A stretch of DNA of 36,652 nucleotides, taken from an uncultured Eubacterium sp. (GTDB lineage Bacteria; Bacillota; Clostridia; Lachnospirales; Lachnospiraceae). The notes below the pieces were generated by a model that made no database searches, was not told where the DNA came from, and saw only the letters and a program-made list of their open reading frames with translations. Position 1 is the first letter of the stretch, and every line of letters begins with the position of its first letter. Position numbers and translations under genes: made by a program. This document shows positions 24,306 to 33,175 of this stretch, one piece after another. Location of the stretch: the NCBI GenBank assembly GCA_947385775.1, contig CANDMI010000036.1, positions 1 to 36,652 on the forward strand. Reading direction: 5' to 3'.

Positions 24306-27068
24306 TCAAAAAACCGCATGTCTGGTATATTGCATAGAAAGTAAAGACCGCTTGATCGCGCCGTAAAGCTCCTCATGTCCGATGGCGCGCAAAACCGCCC
24401 GGTCAAATTGTTCTCTGTCCTTATCTTTAAGCTCGGCTTCCGTGTCCATAACCGGACGGCTTTTGATTTTATTAAACAGCTTTATGATATGGGCTGCATC
24501 GCCATCGGATATAGTCTTTGGATCGATCATATACATTTTTTTCAGCTTTGTGCTGCTTGCGTCCAACACGCCGAGCCCTCTTCCAAAGCCAATCGCTTCC
24601 ATCGCAAACATGCCGTATAAGGAATTTAACAGCGCATGCAGTAATTCCACGGATATTCCCTCTTCTATGACCTTATCCTTAACAAGCATCCTCGTAAAAC
24701 GCTGGTCTACAAATGTGCTTTCCCGAAACCTGGCGACAAATAACCGCCTGTCCGGATTTAACGCCGTCACAAAATCCGCTTTTGTAGCGTCATCCATTTC
24801 GTACCAATAACATCCGGCCCGCTTTAGAGCCTCCGGCAGGGGCTTTCCCGATCCATTCTGAATGCGCTCAAACTTTTCGATCCAACGCAGCGCCCCGGTA
24901 TGTGAAAGGCCGCGCAATTCCTCCTTTGACCTGTGGCAGCAAAACGCGATGATGTCGGTCTTAGCCATATACGATTTTAAAAATGCCGGATTTTTCAGCA
25001 CGGGCTTTAAATATTCCGGCTCGATGCCGCAGTTTTTTGGCGGATAAAACAGCTCATTCCAGCCCCTGCGCTCACCCCTTTTTACCGTAAACGCCTCCGC
25101 AGCCGGAATGCAGCATCCATAAAGCGCGCTTACCCAGGACACGTCGTGAAATAATGCGTTTAAAGCGATCCCTTTTTCCGTGATCTTTTGAATTTCATGG
25201 ACGGTATATTGTTTTACGCTGGCTAACGCGCCGTCGATTTCCTCGCCCAGCACAATGCCGCTTATGATCGTATCCATTTCTCCAATGTCAAGCTGCCCGA
25301 TGTCCTTATTGAGCATCCAAAAGCATATTTTTTCGTTTAAATCCGGCGGCGAAATCTCTTTTTTTTCTAATACAAGCATTGCGGCTACAACCTGCGCGTT
25401 TTGAAACCAACGACCGCAATTGCTGATCGCAACCGAGGAAATCTTATAATAATACTGCAACGCGTCAAAAAACTTTTTCCCTATATCCGTGCCAAGCCAG
25501 GAATTTGAAATAATGATCCCAAGCCTGCCGCCAGCCTTTAACAGTTCATGCAATTTAAACGGCAGATAGTTATACAGATCCGTCTTTCCCAAAGTAAACT
25601 CAATGCCGGTATTTTCTTTGATCTGCTGCCTGTACGCATGGATATAGCCGATTTCATCCGCCGCGATCTTATTATACTCCACAAACGGCAGGTTTGATAC
25701 GATCGCGCCAAATTCCGGTATTTCTTTTTCGATCACGCTGCCGTCCGCCGGGCTTTTTATCTGTATTTTATCGCCGCTTTTTACCGCAAATACATCGGAT
25801 TGGAAAATATTTAGCGGGATGTTTAGGGCTTCCATATTCGTTACCGCAATATTGGCAATCGAAAGCGCATATGCGTATTTATCCGAAAGCCATGTGGTCT
25901 GAAACGCCATGCCCGGATTTTGTAGCCTTTTCATTTTATTTTGGATGACTGCCCGGGCGATCGTGCCTGTGCCCGCGCATAAATCCGCGCATTCTTCCCT
26001 CCAATCAGAAACCGTGATCTGGCAAAACAGATCCGCCAGGCAATAAGGCGTGGCATACTGCCCCCTGATCTCCCTTTTTGACGTGTTCACTGTTTTTTCC
26101 AGAATTTCTTGTAAAACCGCCTGGTCGATCTCTTCGATTTTGTTTTCCACCAGAAATTGATTGTAATCTACAATGTCAATCCAGGTATCCTCCGGCAGGG
26201 ACTCGTTGTATTCTAGTTTCTGAAATACGTTATAAAAATCCCCCTGCTCCACAATCTTTTCAAAAATCCGATTTCCGTCCAAAGGCGTGGACGTATTGTC
26301 AATCTCCTTTATCTGATAGGCGCAGTTATGGTACTTTTTTATCGCGTTCGCAAACATGATCCGAATCGTCCAATTTAGCAAGATCGATTTTGCATAGGCT
26401 AGATACATGTCCTTTTCGTCATCCTCATATTCCGCCTGAAACGCTTTCCACCATACCTTAAGCCGGCTTTCCATTCTCATATTGCCGCTTGATTGCTGAT
26501 GGAGCTTTTCTGCGACCAACTGCTTATTCCTTTGGATGATTTCCGTCATCAGCCCATCCGTAATCGTGGCTTTTATCGACGAGGCGGATATCGTCCCATT
26601 TAAAAGGTATTCATTTACCGTAAATATGATATCCCTTATAATTGATAACCATTCCGCCTTGTATTTATTCACATCCTCGCGGCTTTTTATATGGCTCGCG
26701 CCGCTCCAGGCTTTTGCTTCCTCAAAATCGCCCTCGCTGCTTTTCACAAACAGCTTTCCATAAGTAAAGTTCCATATCACAAAGCTGTTTAAGCCTAACG
26801 CATCCGCTTTTCTCGCCGCGTCCGCCCGCAGCGCCCCATCCGTGATCAACACATCGGGCATTTTCAGCTCCCAGCCCTGCAAGATCTTACTTTGCGCTTC
26901 ATCCTCATACAACAAAACATCCGGGAACATGCTTTTTTTATTGACTGAAAGGGTGCTTTCTCCGCCCGCGCTTTTTATCTTTAAATTTAACCCGCCAAGC
27001 ATTGCTTTTATCTCTGAAATGATCACGATCGCCCAGCTTCGTTCGTTGCGTCTGACAATTGTCCCCAT
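24306..27068 (-). CDS. Type IIG-like restriction-modification protein: N-terminal nuclease motif plus N6-adenine methyltransferase
   Basis: 920 residues. Near the N-terminus FPD (48-50) and WELK (66-69) fit a PD-(D/E)XK nuclease core. A long helical part follows. The methyltransferase core has motif I LCAGTGTIA near residue 365 and motif IV SNLPF near 460, an NPPF variant with Leu in place of the first Pro. The C-terminal part (about 650-900) probably holds the target recognition region. A protein that both cuts and methylates is typical of type IIG enzymes. DISARM- or BREX-type methylases are alternatives, but their partner genes are absent. It lies 6 bp after the beta-class methyltransferase gene and is the last gene of the operon. 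Confidence 0.8.
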   Translation of the reverse strand: MGTIVRRNERSWAIVIISEIKAMLGGLNLKIKSAGGESTLSVNKKSMFPDVLLYEDEAQSKILQGWELKMPDVLITDGALRADAARKADALGLNSFVIWNFTYGKLFVKSSEGDFEEAKAWSGASHIKSREDVNKYKAEWLSIIRDIIFTVNEYLLNGTISASSIKATITDGLMTEIIQRNKQLVAEKLHQQSSGNMRMESRLKVWWKAFQAEYEDDEKDMYLAYAKSILLNWTIRIMFANAIKKYHNCAYQIKEIDNTSTPLDGNRIFEKIVEQGDFYNVFQKLEYNESLPEDTWIDIVDYNQFLVENKIEEIDQAVLQEILEKTVNTSKREIRGQYATPYCLADLFCQITVSDWREECADLCAGTGTIARAVIQNKMKRLQNPGMAFQTTWLSDKYAYALSIANIAVTNMEALNIPLNIFQSDVFAVKSGDKIQIKSPADGSVIEKEIPEFGAIVSNLPFVEYNKIAADEIGYIHAYRQQIKENTGIEFTLGKTDLYNYLPFKLHELLKAGGRLGIIISNSWLGTDIGKKFFDALQYYYKISSVAISNCGRWFQNAQVVAAMLVLEKKEISPPDLNEKICFWMLNKDIGQLDIGEMDTIISGIVLGEEIDGALASVKQYTVHEIQKITEKGIALNALFHDVSWVSALYGCCIPAAEAFTVKRGERRGWNELFYPPKNCGIEPEYLKPVLKNPAFLKSYMAKTDIIAFCCHRSKEELRGLSHTGALRWIEKFERIQNGSGKPLPEALKRAGCYWYEMDDATKADFVTALNPDRRLFVARFRESTFVDQRFTRMLVKDKVIEEGISVELLHALLNSLYGMFAMEAIGFGRGLGVLDASSTKLKKMYMIDPKTISDGDAAHIIKLFNKIKSRPVMDTEAELKDKDREQFDRAVLRAIGHEELYGAIKRSLLSMQYTRHAVF

Positions 27069-27074
27069 CGGCGT

Positions 27075-27935
27075 TTACCTTTCTTCAAATTCAGAAATAA
27101 GATTTTTTTCCCTGATATATTTACGGGTCTTTTTATCTAACTGCTCCCACGCCAGAAAAAGCCTCCTTTTGGCCACATCTATGTAATCGATTTCTTCTCT
27201 TTTAAACAGCGCGACGTTTTCATTCTTTTCGATGCCGATAAAATTTCTTCCTTCCATTAAAGCGGCAACCAAAAAAGAACCGCTGCCAAAGGTATTGTCT
27301 AACACCACATCCCCCGGATTCGTATAGGTGCGCACCATATACCGTCCAAGCTCTATCGGCTTTTGCGTCGGATGCAGCACCGCGCCTTCGCATTCCGCCG
27401 TCTTTACATAAATAATGTCCGTCGGATAACGCTCCCCCTCGCTTGCCACATGCACAGGGTCAAACTCGCCGTAATTCCCGCACAGCTGGTTTTTCCTTGT
27501 GCCTTTGTCATATGGCAGCCCTTTTGTCATCTGCGGGTGGTAGGTCGGCTGCTTTTTATAAAACACGCAAACATCCTCGTGCTTTCGAAGGGGCTGTTTT
27601 TTCGCGTTTAAAAAATTGGTCGGCTTTGACTTTTCCCAAACCCATTTATATTTAAATATATTTGGCTGGCTTAAAATTAATCTCGCCGTAAAAATCCCAT
27701 TGGAAGTCAGCACGATCGCCCCATTTGGCTTGACCACCCGGTTATACTGCTTCCACAGCTCCTCTAAAGATATATAACAATCCCATTCATTCTGCGTCAT
27801 TCCATACGGCAGGTCGCAAAGCACCATATCCACGCTCCCATCCGGGATCTGGTTCATATATTCCAGACAGTCGCCTTCAAAAAGCCGATTGATGACCCCA
27901 TCCATATTGATCACTGGCACGTCCACTTTTTTCAT
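27075..27935 (-). CDS. Beta-class site-specific DNA methyltransferase
   Basis: 286 residues. The motif order is beta-type: catalytic motif IV as CDLPYGMTQNEWD near residue 40, then the recognition region, and the SAM motif I as DNTFGSGSFLVA late in the protein, following HPTQKP. The DPPY motif has the DLPY variant, which is common in phage- and element-borne orphan methylases. It would methylate adenine N6 or cytosine N4. The choice and site are unknown. AAGGAG stands 8 bases before the ATG. It lies 30 bp after the R-M fusion gene and 6 bp before the 920-residue gene. Confidence 0.9.
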   Translation of the reverse strand: MKKVDVPVINMDGVINRLFEGDCLEYMNQIPDGSVDMVLCDLPYGMTQNEWDCYISLEELWKQYNRVVKPNGAIVLTSNGIFTARLILSQPNIFKYKWVWEKSKPTNFLNAKKQPLRKHEDVCVFYKKQPTYHPQMTKGLPYDKGTRKNQLCGNYGEFDPVHVASEGERYPTDIIYVKTAECEGAVLHPTQKPIELGRYMVRTYTNPGDVVLDNTFGSGSFLVAALMEGRNFIGIEKNENVALFKREEIDYIDVAKRRLFLAWEQLDKKTRKYIREKNLISEFEER

Positions 27936-27965
27936 AAAATTGCTCCTTAATGATATATATCCAGC

Positions 27966-30380
27966 CTACTGGCAATTTCGTGGCCCCAAAAATTTATCTC
28001 CATTTAAGTGTATCATATGCTCTGGCATTTGCGCAATCCAGACTTCCGTTTCCCATGCCAGGCATTCTGAAAACTTTTTATACGTTGAAAAGTCAAGAAA
28101 TGCGGTTACAAAAATCTTTCCAGCTGTTACATTTCTTGTTAGATCATTTATTTCCAATATCCTTTTTGCATCCATCGGGCCAACTGATGTAACCGATTCC
28201 ACAAAGTAGATCCAATTCTTATCCTCTCGATACAAAACCACATCCGGCATCTTATCATGTAACGTTATCTCAAATCCCAACTCTTTTAATTTTCGGACGT
28301 TTTTCACTAAATCCTTTTCGATTGTATCGCCTACATACAAGCACTCTGCGCCAGGGGCAAATCGCGGCGCAAATTCCTCGATGATCGCTTTTTGCAGCGC
28401 ATTGTGCTTCCCTGCTGAAAATTGAAATTCATTCCCATTGATACATACAGGCATCATTGTCATTTTCTTTTTAGAAGCATAAATATCCATCAATCGATCA
28501 TGCGCTTCTAAAAATTGATTTAAGGCTTCCTGCCAATTTGATGACCGAAACGCTTTTAGCATCTGCAAGGCTTCTTCTGTAAGTCTGTATTTATACTTGG
28601 GACTATTGGTCGCCTCTCCGTTATCCTCTATAAGCGCGGCATTTCGAAAATGATGCAACGCCTTCTTACGAAACGTCTCCCTGCTGTTTTCCGCATACGT
28701 TGAATAAGAAGTATTGACAAACTGAATCATATCATGAATCCGCATCCATTCATTTTTTGCCGCCGCCCATTCCATATGCTGTTTTATTCCTGCCAAAGCC
28801 AACAACACATAACCACAAGTATCCGACTGCTGCGCCTTGGGCATCCCAAGCATTTTTAGAATTTCCTTTGCTTCCTCCACTTTATCCGCCGTATATTCCA
28901 ATATCCTATTACAGTTATCCTCTGACATATCCTTACTTTCCATCAGCATTCTTCCCATTTCCTTTATATGTTCTAATTCAGGCACAGGCATCGCATTGAT
29001 CTCTGTTGAATTAACCTGTGTTGAACCATTCAAAATCCGATAATAATCATCATAAAGAGTCGAATTGAAGATCACATACAATCCATATACTATACATTCT
29101 GACAGCTTCATGGTCAGTCCATCTACAAAATTGATTTTATTTTGCGTGCTTATTTTCTGATACTGCGGATATTCTTTTGAAAGATAAATCCCGCACTGAA
29201 GCCTGCGGCGTTCTTCTTTTGCCGTAAAACGCTTTACAAATAAATAATTCCGATTATCCTGCATTAATCCTTTTTGATCGGTCACGATATACTCATGCTC
29301 TTTTTGAATCGGGAATCGTACCTGCCCATGTTTAATATGCTGCGAATAAAAAAGCGGAACCGCGCCTTCCTCCGCCTTATCGCGAAGACATTCACGGTTG
29401 CGAAAATCAACCGTTAACCCCGTTTTCATTTTAAGCCCTATATCCGGCAATGTTTTTTCATACTTATTTAATCGTTCCAATACAGAAATTCCCGTTTTAT
29501 CCGTTACCAAATAAACATAAGCATCTTTTCCTGACACTACAAGACTATATGGCGCTGCCAGTGAAGTTAAATCGGCAAAATCATCATTTGATTGGGAAGA
29601 CGTAATTATAATTTCCTTAGGCGCATCTTTTGTCTTTTTTACTTTTATGATCATCGTTTCCTGCAATACATCTTCTTTATCAAATACCTTGCTCCTGCTT
29701 ACAAACAAATGAATATGCTCTAATTTTCCCTTTGTCAGAAAATACTGTCTGAAACGTTTAAAATACGCTCCTGACGTCCACGATCTTGGGATAATATAAA
29801 CCAGTTCCCCATCATCTTTCAGATTAAACAGCCCCATTGCCGCAAAAAGAAAATATAAATTAGGCGCGCCGTAACAAATCTCCGGCATAGCCGCCGCCTC
29901 CGGCGCATCTTTCGCTATTTTCATATATGGTGGATTTCCGATCACAAAATCATATTTTTGCGGATCAAGGCTTCCTTCCAACATCTGATTAAAATCTAAA
30001 TACTGGCTTGTAATATAATTATCCGTAATAATTTTTATCTGAACATCTTTTTGATAACTCAAAGCGAACATATTCATATTCTCTTTTAACAGCTTTAAAA
30101 TGTCAGCATTATTTTCATAACAGGTTAATTCTACCGTTTGAACCCAATCCAACTGCGCCAGCCGCTCTAAAAACGCGCATGATAATATCCCGGAACCTGC
30201 GCCAGCATCCAAAATACAGACCTTGGACATTGTTTCAGGAATCACAAATAGTTCCGCCATAAACCGCGCTGTTTCTTTGCTCGTAAAAAATTGACCGTAT
30301 TTTTTTCGTTCTTTTTTTGGCATACTGGCTATGTATTGATTGGTTGATTCAATAATTTTCTCTAACATACCTTCACTCAT
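27966..30380 (-). CDS. Fused R-M protein: gamma-class N6-adenine methyltransferase plus BsuBI/PstI-type endonuclease
   Basis: 804 residues. The N-terminal half is a methyltransferase: KYGQFFTSKETARFMAEL, motif I DAGAGSGILS near residue 57 and motif IV IGNPPYMKI near 148, gamma order. A recognition region follows to about 490. The C-terminal part matches the BsuBI/PstI endonuclease family. A helical domain contains ENSRETFRKKALHHFRNAAL and TNSPKYKYRL, and the catalytic core has PDVVLY near 712 and ESVTSVGP near 727, a PD...E arrangement. In BsuBI and PstI (recognising CTGCAG) the two activities are separate proteins, whereas here they are in one chain. Recognition of CTGCAG is only suggested by family. 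The start at 30380 lacks a strong ribosome binding site, and a second ATG four codons later is possible. Confidence 0.85.
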   Translation of the reverse strand: MSEGMLEKIIESTNQYIASMPKKERKKYGQFFTSKETARFMAELFVIPETMSKVCILDAGAGSGILSCAFLERLAQLDWVQTVELTCYENNADILKLLKENMNMFALSYQKDVQIKIITDNYITSQYLDFNQMLEGSLDPQKYDFVIGNPPYMKIAKDAPEAAAMPEICYGAPNLYFLFAAMGLFNLKDDGELVYIIPRSWTSGAYFKRFRQYFLTKGKLEHIHLFVSRSKVFDKEDVLQETMIIKVKKTKDAPKEIIITSSQSNDDFADLTSLAAPYSLVVSGKDAYVYLVTDKTGISVLERLNKYEKTLPDIGLKMKTGLTVDFRNRECLRDKAEEGAVPLFYSQHIKHGQVRFPIQKEHEYIVTDQKGLMQDNRNYLFVKRFTAKEERRRLQCGIYLSKEYPQYQKISTQNKINFVDGLTMKLSECIVYGLYVIFNSTLYDDYYRILNGSTQVNSTEINAMPVPELEHIKEMGRMLMESKDMSEDNCNRILEYTADKVEEAKEILKMLGMPKAQQSDTCGYVLLALAGIKQHMEWAAAKNEWMRIHDMIQFVNTSYSTYAENSRETFRKKALHHFRNAALIEDNGEATNSPKYKYRLTEEALQMLKAFRSSNWQEALNQFLEAHDRLMDIYASKKKMTMMPVCINGNEFQFSAGKHNALQKAIIEEFAPRFAPGAECLYVGDTIEKDLVKNVRKLKELGFEITLHDKMPDVVLYREDKNWIYFVESVTSVGPMDAKRILEINDLTRNVTAGKIFVTAFLDFSTYKKFSECLAWETEVWIAQMPEHMIHLNGDKFLGPRNCQ

Positions 30381-30469
30381 ATAAAATCAAATCTTATCCT
30401 GATCCTTATTTCTAATCCCGGCTCAAATCATCACTTATCAATATAATAATCTTTTCCTGTCTTTTCAAA

Positions 30470-31024
30470 TCAAAAATGCAATTCATACCGATATTCAAGC
30501 CGCTCCTCGCAAGAAGATTTATTCTTTCTCCCTCCCCATTCGCCCGTCCTTTTCATGCCTAGCTTTTCCATAACTTTATACGAAGCGATATTCTCCGAAT
30601 CGCAATGCGCAAAAAAACAATTTCCCTTTCCCTCTGTTTTCGTATATTTCACCAGCGCCTTTTCCGCTTTCGTATATTCCACCAGCGCCTTTGCCGCTTC
30701 ATACGCAAATCCTTTTCCCCAATAGTTCTTTTGGATGATCCAGCCAAGCTCGGCTCCATCTTTTTCAGAATACACATTGACCGCTCCGATGTGCATGTTA
30801 CGATAAATGACCGCAAACTCTAAAAACCGGGGATTTTCTTTTTCCCATTCTTTCTCCGCTTTCATCAAAAATTGTCTCGTTTCCTCAACCGTTCTATCCG
30901 GCAAGTCGCGCATATATTTTGTATTTTCGTAATCCATCGAATATAAGATCGCTGACTTTAAATACTTTAAGCCCAGCGGCTTTAGCGTAAGACGTTCTGT
31001 GTTGATCACAATAGAATCCATCAC
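30470..31024 (-). CDS. GNAT acetyltransferase (RimJ/RimL type) with a tandem duplication
   Basis: 184 residues. Standard RimJ/RimL pattern: TERLTLKPL at the start, GAVNVYSEKDGAELGWIIQKNYWGKGFAYEAAKAL for acetyl-CoA binding, and SENIASYKVMEKLGM near the end. It transfers acetyl to an amine, with target unknown (protein N-terminus, small molecule or drug). The chain contains ALVEYTK twice in a row (AAKALVEYTK, AEKALVKYTK) from a 30-bp duplication. This inserts ten residues into the helix after the acetyl-CoA loop and may alter activity. It is divergent from the MerR gene. Confidence 0.88.
   Translation of the reverse strand: MMDSIVINTERLTLKPLGLKYLKSAILYSMDYENTKYMRDLPDRTVEETRQFLMKAEKEWEKENPRFLEFAVIYRNMHIGAVNVYSEKDGAELGWIIQKNYWGKGFAYEAAKALVEYTKAEKALVKYTKTEGKGNCFFAHCDSENIASYKVMEKLGMKRTGEWGGRKNKSSCEERLEYRYELHF
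30638..30697. repeat. 30-bp tandem duplication inside the GNAT gene
   Basis: Bases 30638-30667 and 30668-30697 differ at only 2 of 30 positions. The unit is a multiple of three, so the reading frame is kept. The high identity implies a recent event. Confidence 0.9.
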
Positions 31025-31072
31025 CTGTAAACTCCTATCCTCAAAACTTCAACAATTCCATTTAGCCATTCA

Positions 31073-31101
31073 ATTATAGCGCTTCCATTCCTCATTTGCC
31101 A
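31073..31101 (-). promoter_or_regulatory. Promoter region of the GNAT gene, shared box with the 34.7-kb gene
   Basis: On the minus strand -10 TATAAT (31073-31078), 17 bp, -35 TGGCAA (31096-31101), a weak -35. The surrounding 35 bp are nearly repeated at 34719-34756 in front of the YhfC-like gene. Confidence 0.5.
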
Positions 31102-31197
31102 CCAAAATATCTGTTTCATTAGCGAGAAAGCTCCGCAGGCTCCTTTACGAATGGTGCGGGCTGAACTGTAACATCCAAAAATTTTTTAAATTCTGTA

Positions 31198-31228
31198 TTG
31201 ACTCTCCCGTAACGTAACGGTTTACAAT
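31198..31228 (+). promoter_or_regulatory. MerR-type promoter with 19-bp spacer and operator
   Basis: -35 TTGACT (31198-31203), 19-bp spacer CTCCCGTAACGTAACGGTT, and -10 TACAAT (31223-31228). The elongated spacer with a CCGT...ACGG dyad is typical of MerR/TipA promoters, which the regulator activates by DNA distortion. It implies autoregulation and shows that the ATG at 31227 lies inside the -10 box and cannot be the start. Confidence 0.85.
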
Positions 31229-31247
31229 GAAACCGAAAGGAGGAGAA

Positions 31248-32087
31248 ATGAAAACCGTAAAAGAAGTGTCAAAGATAACCGGAGTAAGCATCCGCACGTT
31301 AAGATATTACGACGAAATCGGCCTGCTAAAGCCGACCGGATTAACAGAAGCTGGTTATCGGCTTTATGACAACAAAGCGATTGAGAAATTGCAGGAAATT
31401 ATGTTCTTTAAAGAATTGGAAATCCCATTGACGGACATTAAAAAAATCATGGAGCATCCTGATTATAATAAAGAACAGGCTTTATTCGCTCAAAAATCTT
31501 TATTGGAACAAAAACGGAATCGATTAAATGGGATCATCGAGTTAATAACGGATGTAATGAAAGGAGTCAATACGATGAGTTTTGAAGCATTTAACAACAA
31601 AGAAGTTCAACAAATAGTAAATCATTCTTTAGAATGTATGACAAAAGAAAGCCTTGACGAACAGGCGCAAAAATACGGAAGTCTGGAAAAATACAAGGAG
31701 CATTTGTCATCCGGCTTTGCCAATGAACAGTCTACCGCAGATTTACTAAAATGGTACGGCGGCAAAGAAAAAGCGATCGAAGCAGTCATGCGCGCAACCG
31801 GCAATATCGAAGAAAAAAAGCGGGAACAAGAAGAAAACGCCAAAATCTATAAACAGTTTATGGCTGCAAAAGAAGCTGACGATTTAGATCTAGCGCATTC
31901 TGCCGTTGAACTGCTTGCAAAAAATTACAAGACCATGTTTGCGCTTGATAACGCGAGACAGATCCTGCTGGATTTAGCAAAGGAGTATTTGCAAAAGGAT
32001 GCGCTTGCGAAAGCAACCGACGACCAGTTTGGAAAAGACTGTTCGGAATACGTTGCGCACGCGATCAATCATTATTATGGAGTGTGA
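31248..32087 (+). CDS. MerR family regulator with TipAS effector domain
   Basis: 279 residues. The N-terminal winged helix (MKTVKEVSKITGVSIRTLRYYDEIGLL) recognises the operator, then a dimerisation coiled coil (about 78-115), then a C-terminal TipAS-like domain with FKELEIPLTDIKKIMEHPD at the boundary. TipAS domains bind and sequester small, often peptide antibiotics. Here the ligand is unknown. The start at 31248 is fixed by AAAGGAGG just upstream and by the promoter position. It probably controls itself and perhaps a nearby target, the divergent GNAT gene being the nearest candidate. Confidence 0.92.
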   Translation: MKTVKEVSKITGVSIRTLRYYDEIGLLKPTGLTEAGYRLYDNKAIEKLQEIMFFKELEIPLTDIKKIMEHPDYNKEQALFAQKSLLEQKRNRLNGIIELITDVMKGVNTMSFEAFNNKEVQQIVNHSLECMTKESLDEQAQKYGSLEKYKEHLSSGFANEQSTADLLKWYGGKEKAIEAVMRATGNIEEKKREQEENAKIYKQFMAAKEADDLDLAHSAVELLAKNYKTMFALDNARQILLDLAKEYLQKDALAKATDDQFGKDCSEYVAHAINHYYGV

Positions 32088-32148
32088 TATGCGCATGGCG
32101 ATTTGAAACTGCCTAGATTATTTATTTTGTAATTTTCTATCATTTATA

Positions 32149-32195
32149 GGAATCCGGTTCATTGGAAATTTGCCTTTGGCAAAGAACCGGATTCC
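32149..32195. repeat. 12-bp perfect inverted repeat with inner stem
   Basis: GGAATCCGGTTC (32149-32160) and GAACCGGATTCC (32184-32195) enclose an inner stem TTTGCC/GGCAAA (32169-32174 and 32178-32183). It lies between the convergent MerR and anti-sigma genes. T runs are absent directly after it, so it is not a classical terminator, but it may end both transcripts. Confidence 0.6.
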
Positions 32196-32287
32196 CACAA
32201 TGTTTTTGTAATTCAGATAGAAAGATGATAAGATGCGTCAACTTTTACATTTCGCAGTCGCCGTTACTTTTCAATCTTTGCCAAAAC

Positions 32288-33175
32288 TTATTTATAGGTG
32301 CGCAAAATACTTCCATCCACAGCGTCAATGATATATCCGCAAGTATAACGCGTGTCAGGGTTTCCAAAACCTATGTCATAAACCACATTTGCCTTGCTAT
32401 CGATCTGCTCATATCCTTCCTGTGCAGTATCGCATAAAGTCGCGCCATTGCCGGAACTGTCTGTCATTAATTCCAGTTCGTCTGCCGCATCTCCAAAGTC
32501 AGCCTGTAGCTGCTTCCTTGCGATTTCTACCGCTTCTTCCCCGCTTAGCCCATTTGCGTCCTGCACAATCTTTTCAATCCGCGCTGTTTTCGCCTGTTCC
32601 TTTGCTCTTACTTCCTGCGCGGCCGATCCCTGCGAAACAGCATAGCTCATCTTGTTCTGGAAATCGATAATCTCCAACATTTCCTCGTCGGTCATCTCGC
32701 AAGCCGGCAGATTAAAAACGCCTGTAGCCTTGATATAGCAAAGCGTCCCTTCCTGCGCCTCCTTTGCGCTGTTTACCTGTGCAATGGCCTTTTTAGGGAA
32801 CGTCCCGTTCTTATATGCTTCCCAGAGCGCTTTATTGCGCTCCTTTTCATTGTCAGAATATGCTCTTGAGAAACCGTCCGCCTGTATATCATTTTGCGAC
32901 TGCGCCATATCATTAAGGTCCTTCACTTCCTCTTTCGGAACGCTTTTCATCCTCTCTTGTACGACGTTTGTCACAAACGCTCTCACAGGGAGGCTCACTC
33001 CGCCAGCCGCCAGCGCAAATACAGCCGCAGCCGTCGCCATCTTTCTCCAGTTCCATACGTTTGTATTCTTAGTTCCATGTTCCATACGCTTTTGAATATT
33101 CATAGTTATCTCCTCCTGCATTTTCGGTGAAATGTGCACCTGATCCATAACTTTTTTTACTTCATATCCATCCAT
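32288..33175 (-). CDS. Membrane-anchored anti-sigma factor partner of the ECF sigma factor
   Basis: 295 residues. Cytosolic N-terminus of about 45 residues, one transmembrane helix (about 46-63, Ala/Val-rich), and a large extracytoplasmic domain rich in charged residues with a C-terminal PepSY-like look (SGEEAVEIARKQL... IDAVDGSILRTYK). This is the usual layout of single-pass anti-sigma factors in Firmicutes. Its start overlaps the sigma factor stop by one base (TAATG), which implies translational coupling. The role, binding and inhibiting the sigma factor until a surface signal arrives, is inferred from arrangement. The signal is unknown. Confidence 0.8.
   Translation of the reverse strand: MDGYEVKKVMDQVHISPKMQEEITMNIQKRMEHGTKNTNVWNWRKMATAAAVFALAAGGVSLPVRAFVTNVVQERMKSVPKEEVKDLNDMAQSQNDIQADGFSRAYSDNEKERNKALWEAYKNGTFPKKAIAQVNSAKEAQEGTLCYIKATGVFNLPACEMTDEEMLEIIDFQNKMSYAVSQGSAAQEVRAKEQAKTARIEKIVQDANGLSGEEAVEIARKQLQADFGDAADELELMTDSSGNGATLCDTAQEGYEQIDSKANVVYDIGFGNPDTRYTCGYIIDAVDGSILRTYK

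Noticed and set aside
24306-30380. DISARM or BREX defence system
   Set aside because: Methylases are present, but none of the helicase, phospholipase D, PglZ or BrxL-type partners is found nearby.
31227-31247. Upstream ATG for the MerR gene
   Set aside because: It lies within the -10 box TACAAT, so it cannot be in the mRNA. The ATG at 31248 has the ribosome binding site.
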